A stretch of DNA of 6,848 nt, taken from Flavobacterium sp. (GTDB lineage: Bacteria > Bacteroidota > Bacteroidia > Flavobacteriales > Flavobacteriaceae). The stretch covers positions 1 through 6,848 of the forward strand of contig JASLID010000059.1 of NCBI GenBank assembly GCA_030153045.1. The letters are read 5' to 3'. The position numbers were made by a program, and so were the translations under genes. Under the pieces are notes generated by a model that searched no databases, was not told the DNA's origin, and was given only the letters and a program-made list of their open reading frames with translations. Positions 1 through 6,848 of this stretch are shown here, piece after piece (position 1 is the first letter of the stretch; each line of letters opens with the position of its first letter).

Positions 1-1758
1 ACCGAACAAGCAAAAAGAACACCGGATAACCAAGCATTAAAAGATGACTTGAAATCGTATTCTTATGTCGAGCTTGACCATTTGTCCAATCAGATAGCGG
101 AATATCTTATTGCCGCTTATGGCCAAGAGGATAAAACTCCTATTGCTGTATTGTTAGGCAGATCGGCCGATATGGTTGCACTTTTATTAGGGATATTGAA
201 AACAGGAAGATCTTACATTCCGCTGGATCCTAATTTCCCAACAGACCGATTGGAATACATCGTTGAGAACAGTCAAAGTAAAACACTGATTTACGAAAAA
301 GAGTATAAGCTTAATTGTAATGATGAGGTAACGATGGTATCTCTGGAAGGTATTTTAGAAGGAATTCATGAATACAAAGGAGTTGTTTCTGAAACTGTTT
401 CTCCAAAAGATACTGCTTACATTATTTACACTTCCGGTTCAACAGGAAATCCAAAAGGGGTGGAAATTGGCCACCAGTCGTTGGTTAATTTTTTAACCAG
501 TATGCAACAAGGACTGAATTTCAGTATAGAAGATACATTATTTTCGGTAACGACCTATTCTTTTGACATTTCAATATTGGAATTCTTTACGCCTTTGATA
601 TCTGGTTCTGTATTGTATGTTGCAAATCAGGAAGTATTGTCAGATCCTCTTTTGGTTATTGAAAAAATAGAAGAAATACAGCCTACTATCATTCAGGCGA
701 CACCAAGTTTTTACCAAATGTTATTCAATGCGGACTGGAAGGGTAGTAAAACATTGAAAGTACTGTGCGGAGGAGATCTTTTAAGCGAAGCTTTGGCCGA
801 AAAGCTGGTGAACCATACTCGGGAAGTCTGGAATATGTACGGACCAACCGAAACGACTATTTGGTCCAGTATGAAAAAAATCCAGCAGTCTAAAGACGCC
901 TCGAATATAGGAAGCCCAATCAACAATACCCAGTTTTACATCTTGGATGAATTTTTAAATCCAAAACCAATCGGTTTCACGGGAGCGATTTACATAGCAG
1001 GTGACGGATTAGCCAAAGGCTACTATAAAAATGAATCCCTGACCCAAGAGCGATTCATCAATAATCCGTTTAAAGAAGGTAGTTTACTATACGAAACGGG
1101 TGATGTTGGTAAATGGAACACCAAAGGTGAAATTGAGTTTTTGGGAAGAAATGATTTTCAGGTAAAAATACGAGGCTATCGAATCGAGCTAGGCGATATA
1201 GAAAATGCTATCCTACAGTTTTCAGAAAACCTGAAACAAGTAGTAGTAGATGCAAAAGATGTAAATGCTGAGAAAGTATTGGTTGCGTATTTGGTATCAG
1301 ATTCAGAGGTTGATAAATCCGAATTGAGAGCTTTTCTTCAAAACAAACTTCCTGAATACATGATTCCTGGGTTTTACGTGATATTGAACGAACTGCCATT
1401 AACTGCTAACGGTAAAGTCAACAGAAAAGCATTACCAAGTATTGTTGAAAATGACTTGATCAGAAGAGAATATGAAGCACCAAGTAATGAAGTTGAGCAT
1501 AAATTGGTTGCAATATGGCAAGATATCTTAAACATTGATAAAGTCGGAATTACTGACAACTTTTTCGAATTAGGAGGAACTTCTCTCCAAATTATCAAAT
1601 TACATCATAGGATAGAATTGTTGTGGCCACGAATAATGACTGTTCCTGATTTATTTGAATTTAATTGCATTAAAGACATAGCAAATTATGTCTATAGAAA
1701 TTCTGAACAGGAAATTTTAGAAGTAGAACAAGAAGAAATGAAATTTTTCGAAATATAA
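1..1758 (+). CDS. NRPS, C-terminal part: adenylation domain + peptidyl carrier (5' end outside window)
   Basis: This is the last part (585 residues visible) of a cytoplasmic non-ribosomal peptide synthetase that activates an amino acid as its adenylate and loads it onto a phosphopantetheine arm. The frame is open to base 1, and the first residues (TEQAKRTPDNQAL) are typical of A-domain starts, so the TTG at 49 is not the true start. Visible A motifs, in window residues, are A1 YSYVEL near 20, A2 LKTGRSYIPLD at 66, A3 TSGSTG at 144, A4 FDIS at 188, A5 YGPTE at 280, A6 near 328, A7 YETGD at 364, A8 GRNDFQVKIRGYR at 382 and A10 NGKVNRK with Lys472. Pocket residues aligned to GrsA are D189, I190, L193, Q232, L255, G257, M279, I287, W288 and K472, close to the known glycine code. 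A carrier follows (about 497-567) with LGGTS, Ser528 being the phosphopantetheine site. There is no thioesterase or reductase, so the chain passes on, most simply to the KS encoded 10 bp downstream. Domain identity is very sure; glycine specificity is a good prediction only. Confidence 0.95.
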   Translation, partial: TEQAKRTPDNQALKDDLKSYSYVELDHLSNQIAEYLIAAYGQEDKTPIAVLLGRSADMVALLLGILKTGRSYIPLDPNFPTDRLEYIVENSQSKTLIYEKEYKLNCNDEVTMVSLEGILEGIHEYKGVVSETVSPKDTAYIIYTSGSTGNPKGVEIGHQSLVNFLTSMQQGLNFSIEDTLFSVTTYSFDISILEFFTPLISGSVLYVANQEVLSDPLLVIEKIEEIQPTIIQATPSFYQMLFNADWKGSKTLKVLCGGDLLSEALAEKLVNHTREVWNMYGPTETTIWSSMKKIQQSKDASNIGSPINNTQFYILDEFLNPKPIGFTGAIYIAGDGLAKGYYKNESLTQERFINNPFKEGSLLYETGDVGKWNTKGEIEFLGRNDFQVKIRGYRIELGDIENAILQFSENLKQVVVDAKDVNAEKVLVAYLVSDSEVDKSELRAFLQNKLPEYMIPGFYVILNELPLTANGKVNRKALPSIVENDLIRREYEAPSNEVEHKLVAIWQDILNIDKVGITDNFFELGGTSLQIIKLHHRIELLWPRIMTVPDLFEFNCIKDIANYVYRNSEQEILEVEQEEMKFFEI

Positions 1759-1771
1759 AAAAAGTAATATG
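1759..1771 (+). promoter_or_regulatory. 10-bp junction and A-rich start context of the second gene
   Basis: The stop codon of the upstream gene (1756-1758) and the ATG of the next gene (1769-1771) are separated by 10 bases made almost wholly of A. No AGGAGG-like site is present. There is A at -3 (1766) and -6 (1763), as preferred by Bacteroidota ribosomes, which mostly ignore Shine-Dalgarno pairing. In the second gene's frame, stops at 1718, 1724 and 1739 exclude a longer protein, and the ATG at 1769 is the first one after them, sitting directly before the KS core. There is no room for a promoter or terminator, so the two genes are most likely co-transcribed. Confidence 0.5.
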
Positions 1772-4700
1772 GATATCGCAATAATTGGTTTAAGCTTAAA
1801 ATGCGCCAATATAAAAACGTTACAACAATATATAGATCTTTTAAGAAATGGTGGGGTTAGTACAATCCAACCCACAGAAGAAAGGATTATACATTCAAAA
1901 ATTTTGAAAAAGGATTCGTACCATCCTTATGGGTTTTTAGACAGGGTTGATTTATTTGATCATGAATTTTTCGGTATATCTAAAGCTGAGGCAAATACAA
2001 TTGATCCGGGGCATAGAATGATTTTGGAAGGAGTATGTGAGGCTGTTGAAAATAGCGGATATAATCTGGATGAGAAGACTTTTCAGTCGACCGGATTGTT
2101 TACTTCGTTTCCTTCAAGTGTTTATAATGTTCTTTACCAGTCAGAAAATAAGGGAATGGACTTTATTGGCGGAATTCCTTCCATTGGAGGCGGAAGGATT
2201 GCCAATATTTTAAATATCAGAGGGCCGGTAATGAACATAGATACGGCTTGTTCTTCCTCACTGGTTGCTGTGCACGAGGCAGTTCAACATTTAAAGACTG
2301 GGCAAATAGAAAAGGCTATTGTAGCCGGTTCACATTTAAAGTTTATGTTCAATGAGGCAAATACTCTTGAAAATGACCCCATTATGTCCAGTGACGGAAT
2401 CTGCAGGGCTTTCGATGATTTAGCTGCCGGAACAACGGGAGGAGAAGGTGTAGCAGCTGTTGTTTTGAAGCCATTGAATCTGGCAATAAGAGATAATGAC
2501 AATGTTCTAGCTGTTATAAAAGGTTCGGCGATTAATAATGATGGTAATAGATCGAGTAGTGTAACGGCACCCAGTCCAGTAGCACAAAAAGAGGTAATCT
2601 TGAGTGCTAATAAAATTGCTAACATTTCTGTTTCATCTGTTGGATATATCGAAACACACGGAACTGGGACTAAATTGGGAGACCCAATTGAATACAAAGG
2701 AATAAAAGATGCATTTTCATCTCAAACCGAACCTTATGCTGTTCGTTTAGGAACTTTAAAACCAAATATCGGCCATTTGGATAATATGGCAGGACTGTTT
2801 GGTTTGATAAAGGCAGTCGCCGTACTTAAGGAAAAAGAGTTCTTTCCTCTGGCAAACTTCTCTAATACAAATAGATTTATAGAGGAAGAAAAGAATATTG
2901 TTCTTCAAAAAGAAGGGAACAACTGGGTAAGTGATAAAATCAGAAGGGCAGGAGTCAGTTCGTTTGGATTAAGCGGAACAAATGCACACGTAATCCTTGA
3001 AGAGTATGTGTCAAAAGAGGATCAGTATTCAAAGACGAATACTAATGGCAATTGGTTTAAAATAGCAGCCAAAAGTAAAAATGCGTTAAAGCAATATATT
3101 GATAATGTATACAATTTTATTTCAGAAACTACTGAAATAAAGGATTTGGCCTATACTTTAAATACAGGTAGAGCAGACTACAAATACCGATTAGCAGTAT
3201 GTGGCGACAACATTGATCAGATAAAGGAATCACTTTTAGACCAAAAAGAGAAATTCGAAAATTTAAATACAGCAAAATATACCAAAGTTGCTTTATTGTA
3301 TCTTTCAGATGACCTTCAGAATATTGAAAACTTCTTAAGTTGTAATGCATTTAATGCAATTTTTCAGAACCAAAAGAAAGAAATTTATGCTAAGGGAATA
3401 AACACTTCTGTTTCACAAACTTTATCGTTTCAGACTTCTTTATTCAAATATCTTTCGGAGAAAGGGTTTAATATCAATCAACTTATTTGTAATGGAAACA
3501 TATCAAAAGTTTCTAAAGCAATTATTGATGGGAATAGTGATATTCCAAATGATTTAAGCTTTGAAGATAAGTCAGAATTAGATTTTGAAAAACTAAAATT
3601 ATTAGCTAAAAACTGTAACGAAAACAGCACTTTATTAGTGGTAGTTGGAATGGACAGTTATTTGATGCATAATATCCATGAAACTTTAAAAAGTGAGCAA
3701 ATTCCATGTGTTGATGTGTTGAAAATCATGTCAGGCAAAAATTGGAACTCATTATGGAGCACCTTATATAACAGCGGATTGGTATTTGATTGGAATAAAT
3801 TTTACCAAAATCAGACTTACAGGAAAATAGATGCACCAACGTATCCTTTTGAGAAGATATCCTGCTGGAATGAAATCCAAAATCCTTTACTTTTTCAAAC
3901 TACAGACATCAAGGTAACTAATCCAGAAATTAAGACTCTAAGCCAAAATCAGAGTGAAGAGGAAATTGTTATGGACGTTTTGAAAGAAGTTTTGAAAAAC
4001 TATGACATAAAACTCACTGATGATTTTTTCGAATTAGGAGGGAATTCAATTGTAGGAATTCAATTCATCAACCGAATAAATGAAATATTTGGCATAGCAG
4101 TAATTTTTGATGATTTGTTTAATTGCTACGAGATCAACGATATTATTGCACTTGTAAAAGATGAAGTTCTTAAAAAGGACAATAAAGTTGCTGTTAATAA
4201 AGAGGAGAATCAATTAGCGATTGATATGTTTGAAGCATCGAACTCACAAAAGAGAATGTGGGTTGAATCGCAATTCGATGGATCCTATTACAATATTGAT
4301 TTAACATACACAGTAAAAGGAGCAATAGATATTATTGTTTTTAAAGAAACATTGGTTGAATTGATTAAGAAGCATGCTTCTCTACGATCATTTTTCTTCT
4401 TAGACGAGAATGGTGCAATCCTGCAAAAAATCAAAGATGTTAATTCCATTAGCATTAATGACTATTTTACTCTTGAATCTGAAACAGATGCATCATCAGT
4501 TGAACTAAAAAAGGAAGAGGCTAAAAAAACCAGATTTGATCTGGAAAATGGACCGTTGTTCAAATCAACTTTAATCCAGTCTGAACAGGAAGATGACAAA
4601 CTCCTTTTTGTTTTTCACCACATTATTTTCGACGGTTGGTCAGTTGGGATTTTTGTAAAGGATTTTGTTACAATTTACCAACAAATTTTAAGTAAAAACT

Positions 4701-6848
4701 ATAATCCTGACTCCAATAAAAGTGATTATTTGGATTATCTGGTTTGGCTTAAGGACAGTTTAAGTCCCGAAAAAATTGAACCTTATAAATCGTATTGGCA
4801 AAATAAATTGAAAGATATCAATTCAAACTTACAATTAGGGAACCCAAGTCCGCAAACAGATAAAGGTGCAAGGGTTAAACATATTATTGAAGAGCAGTTA
4901 CGAAACAAATTGAATGATTTCGCCGGTAAAAACCGTACAACACTGTTTGTTGTACTAATGGCATCAGTACGTACATTTTTATACCGTTTGGCACAGGAAA
5001 ATTTTGTTATAGGGACACCAATTTCCGGAAGGGTTAAGAAAGAATTCGAATCTACCATTGGCTTGTTTATTAATACATTGCCAATCTATGCTGAAGTTGA
5101 TAATGATCAAAGTTTTATCGATTGTTTGAGCAACGAAAGAGCAAGTGTAACGAAAGCTTTGGAATATCAAACTTATCCGTATGATATGATATTGAACGAT
5201 TTGAAAGTTGTCAACAAGCAATCGTTTTTTGATGTACTTGTGGTATTGCAAAACCAGGATAACAGATCAGGACTTCTTAGCAAAGGCGACTTGCCATTTG
5301 AAATTTTGATGGATACCAATCAGGCGGCCCAACTTTCAAGGTTTAATATGACATTTACTTTCTATGAAGCTCCAAATGCTATTGAATTGGAACTGGAATA
5401 CAAAGTTGATGTGTTCGACTCAGAATTTATCCAGACAGTAATTGAATCTTATTTCCATTCTTTGGAACAGTTTTTAGAACTTCCTGAGAAAAAGATTTCT
5501 GAACATTCAATGTTAAACGATGATCAGTATAATAAGATTGTATATGAATTTAATGACACCAAGGTTGATTATCCAAAGGATAAGACGATAGTTGATTTTT
5601 TTGAGGCTCAGGTTAAGAAGACTCCAAATAATATAGCATTAATATTTGAAGAGCAAACCATGACTTATAAAGAACTAGATCAAAGGTCTAATCAATTGGC
5701 TCATTACTTACAAAGCCGAGGAGTTACCACAGAGAGTATTGTTCCATTATTAATGGATAGAAGTATCGATATGGTTTTAGGTATTATGGCCATATTTAAA
5801 GCAGGAGGAGTTTATGTTCCAGTGAGTCCAAGTTATCCATTAGAGAGAATAAATTTTATATTAAATGATCTAGATGCAGAAGTTGTATTAGTTCAAGAAC
5901 AGTATAGTGGTATTTTATCTATAGAGACTTCAAAAATAATTGTTATAGGGGCTCAAGTTATAGATAAAGAATCTATGGAAGGCTTAGTAAATCAAGTTAG
6001 CCCTTCTGATTTGGCCTATATAATTTATACCTCTGGAACAACAGGTGTTCCTAAAGGAGTTATGATTGAACATTTAGGCATGTTAAATCATTTGTTGTCT
6101 ATGGTTGAGGAGTTTGATCTGAATCAGACTAGTCGCTTAGCTCAGACTGCACCTAGTACATTTGATATATCTATTTGGCAATTATTGAATAATTTGATAG
6201 TAGGTGGCAGTATCGTGATTTATAGTGATGATGTTATAAAAGACGTTTCCTTGTTTTTAAAATCAGTGTCAAAAGACCAGATCAATATTTTACAATTGGT
6301 TCCATCGTATTTAGAGTCTTTATTTTCATTTGATGATGGTACTTATTTAGAAAAAGTAAATACATTATCAGTTACAGGAGAAGCAGTAACAAAAGATGTT
6401 CTGCAACAATGGTTTAGTCATTATCCTGGCAAGAAAGTAGTAAATGCTTATGGTCCATCAGAAGCATCAGATGATGTTAGTTTTTATCATATGACCAGTT
6501 TACCAGAAAGTAGTAGCATTCCGGTAGGTAAACCTATCAGAAATATTCAGTTATACATTTTAGGAGATGCAGATCAATTGATGCCATTAGGGGTAATAGG
6601 TGAGTTATGTGTATCTGGAATAGGAGTAGGACGAGGATATTGGAAAGATGAAGAAAAGACCAAAAAGAGTTTTGTAAAAGACCCATTTCGTAAAGAAGAG
6701 GGTGGGCGGATGTATCGTACAGGAGATCTGGCGCGCTGGTTAGTTGATGGTAATATAGAGTATGTAGGCAGAAAGGATGACCAGGTAAAGATACGAGGTT
6801 ATCGCATCGAGCTTGGAGAGATTGAGAGTGTTTTAACTCAAATTGACT
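1769..6848 (+). CDS. Hybrid PKS-NRPS: KS - AT relic - carrier - C - A (3' end outside window)
   Basis: One uninterrupted frame of 1693 residues runs off the window end. Domains, in residues: KS 1-412 with Cys161 (DTACSSSL), His297 (ETHGTGT), Lys331 and His336 (KPNIGHL) and the closing NAHVILEE; KS-AT linker about 429-480; AT relic about 507-660; post-AT linker ending YPFEKISCW at 692-700; carrier about 730-797 with LGGNS, Ser760; condensation domain about 818-1250 with SNSQKRMW at 824, HHIIFDG at 950-956 and GTPISGR at 1082; A domain from about 1275 with TSGTTG at 1421, FDIS at 1465, YGPSE at 1561, YRTGD and GRKDDQVKIRGYR, cut before A10. The KS should extend the chain delivered by the upstream carrier; the C domain then joins it to the next amino acid. 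No KR, DH, ER, epimerase or methyltransferase is seen. The KS motif NNDGNRSSSVTAPS resembles KSs of cis-AT hybrid lines (mycosubtilin or epothilone type). The C domain looks like a plain LCL-type domain. No N-terminal docking helix precedes the KS. Confidence 0.95.
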   Translation, partial: MDIAIIGLSLKCANIKTLQQYIDLLRNGGVSTIQPTEERIIHSKILKKDSYHPYGFLDRVDLFDHEFFGISKAEANTIDPGHRMILEGVCEAVENSGYNLDEKTFQSTGLFTSFPSSVYNVLYQSENKGMDFIGGIPSIGGGRIANILNIRGPVMNIDTACSSSLVAVHEAVQHLKTGQIEKAIVAGSHLKFMFNEANTLENDPIMSSDGICRAFDDLAAGTTGGEGVAAVVLKPLNLAIRDNDNVLAVIKGSAINNDGNRSSSVTAPSPVAQKEVILSANKIANISVSSVGYIETHGTGTKLGDPIEYKGIKDAFSSQTEPYAVRLGTLKPNIGHLDNMAGLFGLIKAVAVLKEKEFFPLANFSNTNRFIEEEKNIVLQKEGNNWVSDKIRRAGVSSFGLSGTNAHVILEEYVSKEDQYSKTNTNGNWFKIAAKSKNALKQYIDNVYNFISETTEIKDLAYTLNTGRADYKYRLAVCGDNIDQIKESLLDQKEKFENLNTAKYTKVALLYLSDDLQNIENFLSCNAFNAIFQNQKKEIYAKGINTSVSQTLSFQTSLFKYLSEKGFNINQLICNGNISKVSKAIIDGNSDIPNDLSFEDKSELDFEKLKLLAKNCNENSTLLVVVGMDSYLMHNIHETLKSEQIPCVDVLKIMSGKNWNSLWSTLYNSGLVFDWNKFYQNQTYRKIDAPTYPFEKISCWNEIQNPLLFQTTDIKVTNPEIKTLSQNQSEEEIVMDVLKEVLKNYDIKLTDDFFELGGNSIVGIQFINRINEIFGIAVIFDDLFNCYEINDIIALVKDEVLKKDNKVAVNKEENQLAIDMFEASNSQKRMWVESQFDGSYYNIDLTYTVKGAIDIIVFKETLVELIKKHASLRSFFFLDENGAILQKIKDVNSISINDYFTLESETDASSVELKKEEAKKTRFDLENGPLFKSTLIQSEQEDDKLLFVFHHIIFDGWSVGIFVKDFVTIYQQILSKNYNPDSNKSDYLDYLVWLKDSLSPEKIEPYKSYWQNKLKDINSNLQLGNPSPQTDKGARVKHIIEEQLRNKLNDFAGKNRTTLFVVLMASVRTFLYRLAQENFVIGTPISGRVKKEFESTIGLFINTLPIYAEVDNDQSFIDCLSNERASVTKALEYQTYPYDMILNDLKVVNKQSFFDVLVVLQNQDNRSGLLSKGDLPFEILMDTNQAAQLSRFNMTFTFYEAPNAIELELEYKVDVFDSEFIQTVIESYFHSLEQFLELPEKKISEHSMLNDDQYNKIVYEFNDTKVDYPKDKTIVDFFEAQVKKTPNNIALIFEEQTMTYKELDQRSNQLAHYLQSRGVTTESIVPLLMDRSIDMVLGIMAIFKAGGVYVPVSPSYPLERINFILNDLDAEVVLVQEQYSGILSIETSKIIVIGAQVIDKESMEGLVNQVSPSDLAYIIYTSGTTGVPKGVMIEHLGMLNHLLSMVEEFDLNQTSRLAQTAPSTFDISIWQLLNNLIVGGSIVIYSDDVIKDVSLFLKSVSKDQINILQLVPSYLESLFSFDDGTYLEKVNTLSVTGEAVTKDVLQQWFSHYPGKKVVNAYGPSEASDDVSFYHMTSLPESSSIPVGKPIRNIQLYILGDADQLMPLGVIGELCVSGIGVGRGYWKDEEKTKKSFVKDPFRKEEGGRMYRTGDLARWLVDGNIEYVGRKDDQVKIRGYRIELGEIESVLTQID
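3287..3868 (+). other. Degenerate acyltransferase region with post-AT linker (inside the hybrid PKS-NRPS gene)
   Basis: This segment sits exactly where a cis-AT module carries its malonyl/methylmalonyl acyltransferase, but only about 150 residues separate the AT start from the post-AT linker, against about 300 in a working AT. The start (VALLYLSDDLQ, residue 507) lacks the usual FPGQGSQ. The helix before the nucleophile is recognisable (QTSLFKYLSEKGF), yet the GHSxGE elbow is replaced by ICNGNIS at 573-579, with no Ser in the nucleophile place. The middle of the domain, with its catalytic His, is missing. The C-terminal part then resumes (LLVVVGMDSYL at 622, like FLEIGP), followed by LVFDWNKFY and YPFEKISCW, the classic post-AT linker. 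The frame is open throughout, so this is a domain deletion and decay, not a frameshift. Alternative reading: a retained scaffold or docking platform for a trans-acting AT. Confidence 0.75.
5582..6848 (+). other. Second adenylation domain, compositionally distinct, cut by the window end
   Basis: This A domain (from about residue 1272 of the hybrid protein) chooses the residue added after the polyketide step. Pocket residues aligned to GrsA read D1466, I1467, W1470, Q1509, S1534, T1536, A1560, D1568, D1569, with the invariant Lys beyond the window. I do not recognise the code D-I-W-Q-S-T-A-D-D-K with confidence and assign no substrate; the two adjacent Asp residues could face a polar or basic side chain. 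Codon use differs sharply from the C domain just upstream: Leu is mostly TTA, with no AAC (Asn) or TTC (Phe) codons up to about 6,610, whereas the C domain uses all of these freely. A more GC-rich patch follows at about 6,700-6,815 around motifs A7-A8. Confidence 0.8.

Noticed and set aside
49..51. TTG as the start codon of the first gene
   Set aside because: The frame is open to base 1 and the upstream codons encode a normal A-domain beginning, so the gene starts outside the window.
711..1598. Minus-strand open frames of 63-74 codons opposite the first A domain and carrier
   Set aside because: They are shadows of strongly conserved + strand coding sequence, with no family resemblance.
1759..1768. 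Terminator or separate promoter between the two genes
   Set aside because: Only 10 A-rich bases are present, with no inverted repeat.
2284..2697. 137-codon minus-strand open frame
   Set aside because: It lies wholly antisense to the conserved KS core, whose active-site motifs are read on the + strand; the translation shows no recognisable domain.
3129..3350. 73-codon minus-strand open frame opposite the KS-AT linker
   Set aside because: The + strand linker motif TGRADYKYRLAV is clearly coding; the antisense frame has no start context or domain.
3287..3868. Frameshift or sequencing error as the cause of the missing AT motifs
   Set aside because: The frame stays open, both linkers are in the same frame, and the DNA between them is simply too short to hold a full AT.
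4783..5251. Two overlapping minus-strand open frames of about 90 codons
   Set aside because: They overlap each other and sit opposite conserved C-domain motifs; both are shadows.

Overview
The whole window is the inside of a modular non-ribosomal peptide/polyketide assembly line. Two large genes lie head to tail on the + strand, and both are cut by the window edges. No RNA gene, mobile element, CRISPR array or real minus-strand gene was seen. The DNA is AT-rich. The second gene starts behind an A-rich leader with no Shine-Dalgarno motif. Together with the codon use, this suggests a Bacteroidota host (Flavobacterium, Chryseobacterium or a relative). That assignment is inference, not proof.

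Region 1 (1-1758) is the 3' end of an NRPS gene, encoding an adenylation (A) domain and a peptidyl carrier domain (PCP). Reading stays open to base 1, so the true start and any condensation domain lie upstream. The A-domain pocket reads D-I-L-Q-L-G-M-I-W-K, close to the glycine code DILQLGLIWK. The protein ends in a short acidic, hydrophobic tail.

Region 2 (1769-6848) begins 10 bp later and is open to the window end (1693 residues visible). The domain order is ketosynthase (KS), KS-AT linker, a collapsed acyltransferase (AT) relic, post-AT linker, carrier, condensation (C) and A (cut before its last motif). The KS has an intact Cys-His-His triad. The AT region keeps its flanking linkers but has lost its middle, including the GHSxG nucleophile.

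The likely logic is that gene 1 loads an amino acid, probably glycine. The KS of gene 2 would take the chain from the gene 1 carrier and extend it by one malonyl unit, if an AT supplies that unit in trans. No KR, DH or ER is present, so a beta-keto gamma-amino unit would pass to the C domain and be joined to the amino acid picked by the second A domain. The two most notable points are the AT relic inside an otherwise cis-AT-type module and a sharp codon-usage change at the C/A boundary near 5,520-5,580, which suggests that the second A domain was acquired by recombination.
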